DNA of 27,500 nucleotides from Prorocentrum cordatum (GCA_963575745.1 CAUYUJ010015764.1:112501-140000), one strand, 5' to 3'. Numbered from the stretch's first letter, positions 9,387 to 17,237 are shown. Numbers and translations are program-made. The notes: generated by a model from the letters alone, not told the origin.

Positions 9387-10010
9387 CGCCTGCCGGGGGC
9401 CCTCCACCAGGAGTCGCGAGGTGGAGGGCTGCGAGATGCTCGAGAAGGGCAGCGACAGTTTCAGTTGGAGGATGTTGATGGAGCCCCCCCAGGCACGCAC
9501 TGCTCAGTCTTCGCTCAAGGCGGGTCTGGGAGGCCAGAGGGTACCGGGCTGGGGGGAGCCCCCCAGTCACGCACTGCTCAGCCTCATCCGCCGCCGAGCG
9601 AGAAGACCAGAGGGTACCGGCCTAGGGGGGGGGAGAGGTGGATTGCCAAACCAGATAAGCCTAGTGAAGATGCGAAGTTCAGTTACACTCAGAGTTTCCC
9701 TTCGATATCTGAAATGGCCTCTGCTTTCGGTGCCAGCGATGCGGTCCTACCAGTTCCACTTCTTGCACAGCCAGGTCGTGTGTCAGTGCGTTCGGGTCGG
9801 AGTAGGCAGCGGCTACATCGGAAGCAGATGGTGAGAAAGGTTGCCAATCGAGTGCTCTGTGCTCTCAACTCGACCTACCTGGGCAATATGAAGCAGCAGA
9901 CCACACCGTGGCGGCAGAAGTTTAGCAATGATCTGCTGTCGGGCGGGTCCAGGCGCGGGCGATCCAGCACGCAAAGGACCAGCTCAATGTTCGCCGGCTG
10001 TTCCCAGTGA
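9387..10010 (+). pseudogene. gag-pol linker and N-terminal pol segment, in frame with Gag
   Basis: The same frame as the Gag-like ORF stays open for 623 bases after its TGA. It covers a Pro/Gly/Arg-rich linker with a duplicated segment (copies at about 9481-9553 and 9557-9627), then a more protein-like part including the motif MVRKVANRVLCALNSTYLG near 9826-9885. The frame next to it, which carries RT, opens only at 9932, so coding must switch frame between about 9925 and 9950. I read this as the N-terminal part of Pol, reached either by readthrough of the TGA or, in an intact copy, by its own start. Internal ATGs at about 9713 and 9828 are possible starts. Confidence 0.5.
9481..9627 (+). repeat. 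direct duplication of about 75 bp in the gag-pol linker
   Basis: Both copies carry GGAGCCCCCC, then CACGCACTGCTCAG, then CCAGAGGGTACCGG. The first copy has one more C in its C run than the second, so the two copies are read in different frames in any one reading frame. Confidence 0.75.
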
Positions 10011-12091
10011 CAGGCGTACAAGCGACGTGTGAGCTACTGAAGTTGGACCAGATAGGCTACAGGAGAGTGCACAAGAGAGACGTCCACACGGAGTTCATTG
10101 CCAGCAGAGTGGACGAAGTGACGACGCTGAAGGTTGTCCCGCTACTCGAGGCGTTGCCTGCCGACGAGGCAGAGTACTACGAGAAGGAGGAGAACGTCGT
10201 CGAGATGGCGGGCAAGTCCATGCAGCACGTGGAGGAACTAGAGAGGCAGTTTGGGTTCTTTGGGGGCCAGATGGAGCAGTGGATATCCTACCTTCATCGT
10301 GATGACCTTCCGCCAGGGCTGTGGGTGTTTAGACCAAGGAGCGAGGTGATGACGATCAATGGAGTTTCAGCAGTTTTGAAGAAGGACGGCTATAAGTTGA
10401 GGAAGCTCATCATGGCAGTGCCCACCAACTATCTCTGGAGTGATGTGCGACGTCGTGGTGAACACGGACTAGGCGGAGGAGGTGCGCTTGCCATGATGCG
10501 GGCGCCAGGCATGGAGATACACATGGCACGATGTGATGAGAGCAACGCGTTCTCTTCAGTTCTCTTGCCTGAGTGGATGTGGAAGTGGATGGCGACCCCC
10601 GCCATCCCGGCAGCAGCAGTATGGTCCTTGTTACCCGTGGACATGAGGAGCGTACTCCAGGAGTGGTCTCTGGTGTGCCCTTGCTACACCAGACTACCGA
10701 TGGGTTTGTCTCATGCTGTTCACATCTTGATGTGCATCAACCTGGAGGCAGTGGGGAGGACACTGGTGAGATCGGCCGCCTTCGGAGAGTCCATGGAGAG
10801 CCAGTTGAGTGATCTTCCTGACGAGGCCGTTGTGGAGGACGTCGAGTGGGTCAAGGAGAAGGCCTTGCGCCGCGCTGAGCGGCGCCAAGAGGCTGGGCTC
10901 TCCCCCGAGGCTTTCTTGGCTAAAGTCCGCGAGCTGAAGCAGGAGCGTCACCGAGTGATCATCGTGCTGCACACGTTCGCGGGGGGCCGGAGGAAGATGG
11001 ATATCCAGCACTATGTGGAGGAGTTTGCTGTCGAATACGGGGTGGCGATCTTTTTCTTCGGGGTGGATCTTGCCTTTGATCACCGGTGGGATCTGGCGGA
11101 CCCCAAGCTGATCGCTATGCTGCTGGAAATGATCGAACAGGGCCTCATTGACATTATCATTGGCGCACCTCCCTGTGCCACGTGGAGTAGAGCGCGCTTC
11201 CACGGAGGAGGTCCTCGGCCACTTCGATTTCGGACGGAGCCACTGGGCAGGAGCGACCTGTCGAAGGAGGAGCGCGTGAGGGTCACGGAGGCGAACGTGC
11301 TGCTCTTCAACCACCTGGCCTTGTGCGACGTGGAGGAGCAGTACGGGGGGGGGTACCTGTTCGAGCACCCTGCGGACCCTGAGGAGGAGCCGTACCCCAG
11401 CATCTGGGACCTGGAGGCAGTGAAGGGCATGTTGGAGCGGCACGGCGTGCAGATCACCAGGATCGACCAGTGCATGTACGGGGGACCGTCTCAGAAGCCT
11501 ACCACCCTGGCTTCGAACTTGGACGGCATTGGCGAGCAGGCGCTGCTATGTGATGGGAGACACCGTCATGAGAATGCCTATGGGAAGAACGAGCGCGGCA
11601 TCTTCAGGTCGCGCCGGCCGCAGGCCTACCCGCCTGGCTTGTGCCGCATGATCGCCCTCAGTGTGGTCAGGACGGCGCTACGGATGCTGACCACGGGTCG
11701 AGGACCAGGAGGGTGGCTCAGGACGGGACGTGAGAAGCCGCGTCACACCCAGTGGAGCTATGAGAGTGAGAAGGAGGGCCTCTTCGTGCTGAACGAGCTG
11801 TACCGTCGGGGCGGCAGCGTGCGGCTGCGTCCAGGCTTCCAGGCGATCTACGTGCACGTGGACGACGGGCTCAACATAGCTGCTTGCCCCAGGGGCGGGT
11901 CGGCTGACGTGGTGAGTGAGCAGATGATGCAGAAGGTCGCCGACGCCTGGGAGCAGGCCGGCTTCGTCGTCAACGAACGTGAGAGGATCGAGGAGGGCTC
12001 GAAGATCGTGGGCTACGAGTTGCAGAACTATCCGCCTCGACTGAAGCTGGCTGGTGGCAAGGCCAGCTGTCTGGAGGCGGCACTTACGTAG
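9932..12091 (+). CDS. retroelement Pol: reverse transcriptase palm with inserted C5-methyltransferase-like domain
   Basis: The frame is open from 9932; residues here are counted from the GTG at 10007, and the first ATG is at 10205. RT motif A lies at residues 174-191 (CDESNAFSSV; catalytic Asp177, 10535-10537). Motif B is at 227-246 (RLPMGLSHAVHI). Motif C is IYVHVDDG at 614-621, with the Asp pair at 11861-11866, followed by a motif D-like AGFVVNERER. RT motifs B and C are usually a few tens of residues apart; here about 370 separate them. That stretch holds a Rossmann-like methyltransferase: TFAGGRRKMDIQHY (323-336, motif I-like), FFGVDL (350-355), GAPPCATWSRARF (386-398, motif IV-like with candidate nucleophile Cys390), YLFEHP (450-455) and SQKPTTLASNL (495-505). 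The frame ends at a TAG just before the RT thumb. RT copies the element RNA; the function of the insert is unknown. Confidence 0.85.
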   Translation, partial: SAVGRVQARAIQHAKDQLNVRRLFPVTGVQATCELLKLDQIGYRRVHKRDVHTEFIASRVDEVTTLKVVPLLEALPADEAEYYEKEENVVEMAGKSMQHVEELERQFGFFGGQMEQWISYLHRDDLPPGLWVFRPRSEVMTINGVSAVLKKDGYKLRKLIMAVPTNYLWSDVRRRGEHGLGGGGALAMMRAPGMEIHMARCDESNAFSSVLLPEWMWKWMATPAIPAAAVWSLLPVDMRSVLQEWSLVCPCYTRLPMGLSHAVHILMCINLEAVGRTLVRSAAFGESMESQLSDLPDEAVVEDVEWVKEKALRRAERRQEAGLSPEAFLAKVRELKQERHRVIIVLHTFAGGRRKMDIQHYVEEFAVEYGVAIFFFGVDLAFDHRWDLADPKLIAMLLEMIEQGLIDIIIGAPPCATWSRARFHGGGPRPLRFRTEPLGRSDLSKEERVRVTEANVLLFNHLALCDVEEQYGGGYLFEHPADPEEEPYPSIWDLEAVKGMLERHGVQITRIDQCMYGGPSQKPTTLASNLDGIGEQALLCDGRHRHENAYGKNERGIFRSRRPQAYPPGLCRMIALSVVRTALRMLTTGRGPGGWLRTGREKPRHTQWSYESEKEGLFVLNELYRRGGSVRLRPGFQAIYVHVDDGLNIAACPRGGSADVVSEQMMQKVADAWEQAGFVVNERERIEEGSKIVGYELQNYPPRLKLAGGKASCLEAALT

Positions 12092-12922
12092 ATCATGGAG
12101 ACGCCCTGGGTGGACGTGGAGCTGCTCAGGGCGTTGGTGGGCGTGTGGCTGTGGGGGGCGCTCCTGAGGCGCGAACTCATGGCTATCCCTGCCGCAGTGT
12201 TCGACTTGCTTGAGAAGAGGCAGGGCCAAGTTGTACGATGGTGGGCCTCTGCCCGCCGCGAGATGCGCGTCATGAGAGACATGATCCCGATGATGTCGTG
12301 TGTCTTGGACCTACCTGCAGCGCCTGTACTCTTTGCTTCGGATGCGGAGGGCGCCAACCGAGTCGACCACGGCGGGTACGGCATCGTCGTGACGCCCATC
12401 ACCCAGAGTGAGTCGGAGCAAGTCATCGGAGCGGGTACGAGGCCTGGGCATACAGTTTCCAGGCTGGACGGCACGGTCCTCCATTTGAATCGTGCCGATC
12501 GGGAGCTGCGAGGTCGCATCCCGGTGTCACGCATCCCGCGTGAGCTGCTGCAGATCCCGCAGGAGATGTGGCACGAGCTGGACGCGGGGCGGTGGCGCTT
12601 GCCTGACCACATCATCCTGGGAGAAGGCCGAGCCGTGGTCAGGCTTTGTCAGGCGCTCTCTCTTCTTCCGGGAGCACATGATCACGCTATCTGCAACATG
12701 GAGGATAATGAACCGTTGGCCTCAGCTGCAGCAAAGGGGCGTTCGTCGGCCCCGCATCTCAACTACCTGCTGAGGAAGATTAGTGCACTTTCAGTGGCAA
12801 CAGGCATCAAACTATACCTACCCTGGGTGGACACCGCGCACCAGACAGCTGATGAGTTGTCAAGGAGGAAGCGGAGTGGCTTGGTGCGCTCGGCGAGTCG
12901 GACCTCGTCGAGTCGACCCTGA
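12092..12922 (+). CDS. retroelement Pol continuation: RT thumb and RNase H
   Basis: It lies in the same frame as the RT part, separated only by the TAG at 12089-12091. Residues are counted from the ATG at 12095. Residues 1-60 look like an RT thumb (LLRALVGVWLWGALLRREL). The RNase H fold follows: SDAEGANRVDHGGYG with Asp83, ILGEGRAVVRLCQAL with Glu177, MEDNEPLASAAAKGRS with Asp204, and TADELSR with Asp253. These four acidic positions and their order match RNase H of DIRS-type and related elements. RNase H removes the RNA template during reverse transcription. The last 70 bases overlap the recombinase frame, a common arrangement in YR elements. Confidence 0.82.
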   Translation: MMETPWVDVELLRALVGVWLWGALLRRELMAIPAAVFDLLEKRQGQVVRWWASARREMRVMRDMIPMMSCVLDLPAAPVLFASDAEGANRVDHGGYGIVVTPITQSESEQVIGAGTRPGHTVSRLDGTVLHLNRADRELRGRIPVSRIPRELLQIPQEMWHELDAGRWRLPDHIILGEGRAVVRLCQALSLLPGAHDHAICNMEDNEPLASAAAKGRSSAPHLNYLLRKISALSVATGIKLYLPWVDTAHQTADELSRRKRSGLVRSASRTSSSRP

Positions 12923-14228
12923 CCAAGCCGCGCGGGTGACTGAGAAGACTTTAGAAGTATATCGCAGCGCGGGGCTTCGGTTTTCGACTTGGGCCCTGCA
13001 GCGCGGCCTGCGTCCCAGCGGTGCTGACGAATGGGACGACCTTCTAGTTGAGTTCAAAAATGATCAGATTGAGAACCTCACTCCAGCGAAATTCGTGAAT
13101 ACAGTTGCAGCAGTTGAGTTCTTCTTCCCTCGCATGCGGGGGAAACTTCTGTGGAGCAAGGCTGTCATTGCAGGCTGGGAAAGAAATGTGGGGCGCAAAC
13201 ATACAGTGCCTCTCGGGAAGTTGCCTGGTAAGCTCCTCGGGGTTCACATGGCCGCCAGGGGGAACCCGCGTCTGGGCCTTGCTCTCATCGTGCAGTGCCA
13301 TACGGGCTTACGCCCCTCGGAGCTCTTGGGAATACTGCCTGAGGACCTCATCTTCCCTCGCGATCTGGGCGAGAACATCAACATCGCCTCGGTCTCTATC
13401 GCTCTTGGGGCTCGTACGGGGACAAAGCTCAAGAGGCCCCAGGTGGCGCGCATATTCCAGGAGGACCGGGACATCATGGAGGTGCTTGAGGACATCACAA
13501 GGGCCACCCCGGCTGGGACTTCGCTCTTCCCCTACAGCTTAGCCCAGTATCGTAAGGCTCTCAAGGACACCGAGGGCTCGCTGGGTCTATCAATGGGGTG
13601 GGGGCCTCACAGCCCCAGAGCAGGATGGGCAAGTGACTCGAGGGCCGAGGGGCTCTCGTTCGAAGAAGTTCGGGAGAGAGGAAGGTGGATTTCGGATGGG
13701 AGTTTACGCATTTATCTCGACATCGTCGGTGCGAGCCACATCCTCACCCAGCTAAACACGAAGGGCTTTGCGCAGCAGCTGTACTGGCTCAAGAGAGGGT
13801 GGCGCCAGTACTTTCCTGCGTTCGTCTGGGGAGCGCACCTTCTACCAGGACATGGCGCCCAAGGGCTTCATCAGGGACAAGAACACTGGGGGGTGGATCA
13901 AAGGCCCGGACTTGACGGAGGAGAACGTGCCGCCGCTGCCGAGCCCGCCTGGGACACCGTCCAGTTGGGTGCAGTGCGTCAGTGCGCCGCCGTCGGGGGC
14001 CACGTCGCGGACGGCATCGCCAGGGGCAGTATCGTTAGTCCTCACCCCGCCCAAGGCCAAGAGCCCGGGTACGCTGCCGCCAGCCACGGTGCTCGCGGCC
14101 CCACCTCCGGAGGCAGCGGGCCAGCCGCTGGCAGGAAGGCTGCAGTTCTACGCGCAGGCGCCGTTCAAGTCGCAGCAGACCAGAGTTCAAAAGGGAAGCT
14201 TCCTCAAGTCGGCTGTTGGCTACAGTAA
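12852..14228 (+). CDS. retroelement tyrosine recombinase (integrase)
   Basis: The start is the first ATG in the frame, at 12852; the frame is open somewhat further up. Residues 25-110 form a helical SAM-like N-terminal domain. The catalytic domain carries TGLRPSELLG (Arg154, codon at 13311), a basic beta-hairpin with GTKLKRPQ (candidate Lys at 192 or 194), PHSPRAG (His253 and Arg256), RGRWIS (Trp279 at the His/Trp position) and LRIYLD (nucleophile Tyr288, codon at 13713). This set is diagnostic of the family. The enzyme cuts and rejoins DNA through a 3'-phosphotyrosine link and would integrate a circular DNA copy. The core ends near residue 325 (about 13825). The remaining frame to 14228 overlaps the next ORF and looks like out-of-frame translation. 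Confidence 0.9.
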   Translation: MSCQGGSGVAWCARRVGPRRVDPDQAARVTEKTLEVYRSAGLRFSTWALQRGLRPSGADEWDDLLVEFKNDQIENLTPAKFVNTVAAVEFFFPRMRGKLLWSKAVIAGWERNVGRKHTVPLGKLPGKLLGVHMAARGNPRLGLALIVQCHTGLRPSELLGILPEDLIFPRDLGENINIASVSIALGARTGTKLKRPQVARIFQEDRDIMEVLEDITRATPAGTSLFPYSLAQYRKALKDTEGSLGLSMGWGPHSPRAGWASDSRAEGLSFEEVRERGRWISDGSLRIYLDIVGASHILTQLNTKGFAQQLYWLKRGWRQYFPAFVWGAHLLPGHGAQGLHQGQEHWGVDQRPGLDGGERAAAAEPAWDTVQLGAVRQCAAVGGHVADGIARGSIVSPHPAQGQEPGYAAASHGARGPTSGGSGPAAGRKAAVLRAGAVQVAADQSSKGKLPQVGCWLQ

Positions 14229-15027
14229 GGTGCTCAAGATTCTCTGCGGCCCGTGTTTCGTGCCTGCCATCATCCTCATGGTGCTCGTCGTCAGTTTCCC
14301 GTCGAGCATCTTCCCTAACATGTCCAGGGGTGCCGAGGCTGCGGCGTCCCTGGTGGAGGATGTGGCAGGCGCCGGAGGGGCTGTGGCGCTCGCGGCCAGA
14401 AACTTAACGTTGGCCGTGAGTGGTGTTGCGCTCTCAGTTGCAAGAAATTCGGCTACGTTCGTGGATGAAGCGTGGTCGGGGATTGATCTGCTGGGATGCC
14501 GCCTGAATGTCACAGGCGGGCGCTTCGTCGTTGACATCGGGGCACGCTCTCGCCCTAGTATGATGAAGGAGCTCGAGCGGGGGTTGGCTGTGGTACCTGA
14601 TGATCTGGCAGTGGAGTTGTGGGGTTCCATCAATGCTATTTCTGTCAGAGCGCCGGTGGCGGCGCGGCTCTCCTCTCAGTTCAACTTTACGGAGAGCTTC
14701 TTCATATGGGATTGGGAGGTGCTTTTGGTAGACGAAGAGGTGCTGGCAATACGCTATTATTTCGCAAGATTGGGATTTGAACTTCAGTGGGCTAATCCGT
14801 TGTGGGCCTTAACAGGGGCCGATCCAGGAAGTGAGCTGGAGCGCATCACGGCCAGGGTCAAAGATGCGATCGAGTCGGCAGTTGATGCATCTGTGCTGCG
14901 GACCCCTTTGACCGCGCACGAGGTGCTCCAGCTCCCCACCACACGCCCTCCCCTTTGGTTCCGTCTCGGCCGGTGGGCCCACACTCAGCTCGATTGGCTG
15001 TGGTACGCAAGCGGTGTTTGGCTCTGA
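13852..15027 (+). CDS. retroelement ORF downstream of recombinase: single-pass membrane protein, 391 aa
   Basis: The ATG at 13852 has a purine at -3 and G at +4. The frame runs to TGA at 15025-15027, 84 bases before B1. Residues 1-105 are Pro/Ala/Ser/Thr-rich. A basic patch (KSAVGYSKVLK) precedes one strong hydrophobic segment at about 128-149. The rest is Ala-rich helical sequence (160-205), then mixed alpha/beta sequence with Trp/Phe-rich segments around 285-320 and a Trp-rich C-terminus. The only N-glycosylation-type sites are scattered (NMS, NLT, NVT, NFT). I recognise no domain; it is not the SGNH hydrolase that some Ngaro elements carry. Its upstream neighbour is the recombinase, overlapped in another frame. 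An envelope-like or membrane-targeting role is conceivable by position only. Confidence 0.65.
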   Translation: MAPKGFIRDKNTGGWIKGPDLTEENVPPLPSPPGTPSSWVQCVSAPPSGATSRTASPGAVSLVLTPPKAKSPGTLPPATVLAAPPPEAAGQPLAGRLQFYAQAPFKSQQTRVQKGSFLKSAVGYSKVLKILCGPCFVPAIILMVLVVSFPSSIFPNMSRGAEAAASLVEDVAGAGGAVALAARNLTLAVSGVALSVARNSATFVDEAWSGIDLLGCRLNVTGGRFVVDIGARSRPSMMKELERGLAVVPDDLAVELWGSINAISVRAPVAARLSSQFNFTESFFIWDWEVLLVDEEVLAIRYYFARLGFELQWANPLWALTGADPGSELERITARVKDAIESAVDASVLRTPLTAHEVLQLPTTRPPLWFRLGRWAHTQLDWLWYASGVWL

Positions 15028-15111
15028 GTTTCCACGGTGACAAAGCCATATGAGAGGTCTGGTCGGATACCGGGGTTTGGCGTTATCTCAGAGCTTGCAT
15101 TCAGTATACGG

Positions 15112-15451
15112 TTTGGAGTTCAGTTTTCCCTTGATGAATCGGATGAGGTCAAGTACAGTGGAGACCCTCGGCCGAGGGATTTGAATTGGAAGCGAGTTTG
15201 CGACACGTCTGAACTGTAACTCGGCAGGTGATATGGCTTTGGTCATCTCGTGGTCTGTTGAAAAATGAAGCTGGTTATCGTGATAATCGTGAGTGACGCT
15301 TGCTGTTGTTTCCTATTCTGCACAGGCTTCGCCTTGGCACGCCCTACTTGTGCAGGCTTCGCCTGCTCGTCCCTAGCTTTTTCCTTCCTTTCCCCGTGGG
15401 GGCGGTGTGGGGGTCGGGTGGGTGGGTCTCCTGAGGCTTTAGGAACTCAAC
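15112..15451 (+). repeat. B1 split direct repeat
   Basis: It matches 15576-15917 over about 340 bases with roughly half a dozen substitutions and a few small indels. It contains a perfect 14-bp palindrome, CCCTCGGCCGAGGG, at 15165-15178, and two direct copies of CAGGCTTCGCC. It may also act as the 3' untranslated region of the element. Confidence 0.9.
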
Positions 15452-15464
15452 GCGTTTTGTACAT

Positions 15465-15558
15465 TATGATGAAGTGAGAGTCTTCGAGCGGGTATTAATG
15501 TATAGTGTTGGTCCAGCTTTGCCCCCCAACAGCAAGCGTGCTTCCATAGCTTTTCGGG
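15465..15558 (+). repeat. A2 split direct repeat
   Basis: The second copy of the left-end repeat, 93 of 94 bases identical. It is placed 13 bases after B1 and 17 bases before B2, which gives the B1-A2-B2 block typical of split direct repeats. Confidence 0.92.
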
Positions 15559-15575
15559 CCCACCCGATCCCGCCC

Positions 15576-15917
15576 TTTGGAGTTCAAGGGATTTTCCCTC
15601 GATGAATCGGATGAGGTCAAGTACAGTGGAGACCCTCGGCCGAGGGATTTGAATTGGAAGCGAGTTTGCGACACGTCTGAACTGCAACTCGGCAGGTGAT
15701 ACGGCTTTGGTCATCTCGTGGTCTGTTGAAAAATGAAGCTGGTTATCGTGATAATCGTGAGTGACGCTTGCTGTTGTTTCCTATTCTGCACAGGCTTCGC
15801 CTTGGCACGCCCTACTTGTACAGGCTTCGCCTGCTCGTCCCTAGCTTTTTCCTTCCCTTCCCCTGACCGCCGTGGGGGTCGGGTGGGTGGGTCTCCTGAG
15901 GCTTGAAGGAACTCAAC
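15576..15917 (+). repeat. B2 split direct repeat (right end of retroelement)
   Basis: The second copy of B. The 14-bp palindrome is conserved at 15633-15646. The match to B1 stops at 15917 (ACTCAAC), which I take as the right end of the element. Confidence 0.9.
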
Positions 15918-15922
15918 AATAC

Positions 15923-15960
15923 ATCATATATATATATATATATATATACTATATATATAC

Positions 15961-16012
<52 letters not shown>

Positions 16013-16014
16013 TA
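15923..16014. repeat. (TA)n tract at the right flank
   Basis: Long TA runs with a few CA interruptions start directly after the element, mirroring the TA tract on the left side. Confidence 0.9.
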
Positions 16015-16087
16015 ACAAAAACCAAAAATTATGCTAACGGAGTTCCCCACATAAAGAGATTAACGGTTTCGTGGGACCCATTTTCTT

Positions 16088-17237
16088 GATGCCCTCCTCG
16101 CTCAGGCGGGGCCTCCCTGGAGGGGTGGGAGGGGCACGAAACCATGTAAATAGTATGGTATTCCGATACCCTCCTCGCTCAGGCGGGGCCTCCCTGGAGG
16201 GGTGGGAGGGGCACGAAACCATGTAAATAGTATGGTATTCCGATACCCTCCTCGCTCAGGCGGGGCCTCCCTGGAGGGGTGGGAGGGGCACGAAACCATG
16301 TAAATAGTATGGTTTTCCGATACCCTCCTCGCTCAGGCGGGGCCTCCCTGGAGGGGTGGGAGGGGCACGAAACCATGTAAATAGTATGGTTTTCCGATAC
16401 CCTCCTCGCTCAGGCGGGGCCTCCCTGGAGGGGTGGGAGGGGCACGAAACCATGTAAATAGTATGGTATTCCGATACCCTCCTCGCTCAGGCGGGGCCTC
16501 CCTGGAGGGGTGGGAGGGGCACGAAACCATGTAAATAGTATGGTATTCCGATACCCTCCTCGCTCAGGCGGGGCCTCCCTGGAGGGGTGGGAGGGGCACG
16601 AAACCATGTAAATAGTATGGTATTCCGATACCCTCCTCGCTCAGGCGGGGCCTCCCTGGAGGGGTGGGAGGGGCACGAAACCATGTAAATAGTATGGTAT
16701 TCCGATACCCTCCTCGCTCAGGCGGGGCCTCCCTGGAGGGGTGGGAGGGGCACGAAACCATGTAAATAGTATGGTATTCCGATACCCTCCTCGCTCAGGC
16801 GGGGCCTCCCTGGAGGGGTGGGAGGGGCACGAAACCATGTAAATAGTATGGTATTCCGATACCCTCCTCGCTCAGGCGGGGCCTCCCTGGAGGGGTGGGA
16901 GGGGCACGAAACCATGTAAATAGTATGGTTTCCGATACCCTCCTCGCTCAGGCGGGGCCTCCCTGGAGGGGTGGGAGGGGCACGAAACCATGTAAATAGT
17001 ATGGTATTCCGATACCCTCCTCGCTCAGGCGGGGCCTCCCTGGAGGGGTGGGAGGGGCACGAAACCATGTAAATAGTATGGTATTCCGATACCCTCCTCG
17101 CTCAGGCGGGGCCTCCCTGGAGGGGTGGGAGGGGCACGAAACCATGTAAATAGTATGGTATTCCGATACCCTCCTCGCTCAGGCGGGGCCTCCCTGGAGG
17201 GGTGGGAGGGGCACGAAACCATGTAAATAGTATGGTG
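16088..17237. repeat. 77-bp minisatellite, 15 copies
   Basis: CCCTCCTCGCTCAGG recurs at 16092, 16169, 16246 and so on every 77 bases up to 17169, with one 76-base step (16862 to 16938). Copies are almost identical; the only frequent variants are TATTCC versus TTTTCC. Each unit has a small hairpin, CCTCCCTGGAGG. Because 77 is not a multiple of three, the many 65-codon minus-strand frames rotate through the array and are not genes. Confidence 0.97.

Larger units (their letters stand above)
7767..15917 (+). mobile_element. tyrosine-recombinase retroelement with split direct repeats
   Basis: An apparently complete element of about 8.15 kb. Its ends are split direct repeats in the order A1 (7767-7860), genes, B1 (15112-15451), A2 (15465-15558), B2 (15576-15917). 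PAT and Ngaro YR retroelements use this layout. The genes in order are a two-segment membrane protein, a Gag-like protein, RT with an inserted methyltransferase-like domain, RNase H, a tyrosine recombinase, and an unknown membrane protein. No target-site duplication is seen, as expected for a recombinase-integrated element. A1 and A2 differ at one base. B1 and B2 differ, by eye, at about half a dozen substitutions and three or four small indels, so insertion was fairly recent. The reading frame is broken or recoded at several points. It is related to DIRS/PAT/Ngaro elements, but the domain order does not match any of those groups as I know them. Confidence 0.88.

Noticed and set aside
9298-9834. 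Plus-strand frame of 178 codons across the Gag end
   Set aside because: It overlaps the Gag frame and the pol linker in a third frame and has no start or domain of its own.
10694-11475. Minus-strand frames inside pol
   Set aside because: They are antisense shadows of the RT-methyltransferase frame, which carries recognisable motifs.
10955-11656. Dam-type adenine methyltransferase as in DIRS elements
   Set aside because: The motif is PPC followed by TWS rather than an Asp/Asn-Pro-Pro-Tyr/Phe box, which points to the cytosine-C5 type or a derivative.
7767-15917. LTR retrotransposon or TIR transposon
   Set aside because: The direct repeats are not one block at each end but A at the left and B-A-B at the right. 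There is no integrase of the DDE type and no inverted ends; the tyrosine recombinase fits split direct repeats.
16034-17222. Series of 65-codon minus-strand ORFs with the same peptide
   Set aside because: They are one 77-bp minisatellite read in rotating frames.
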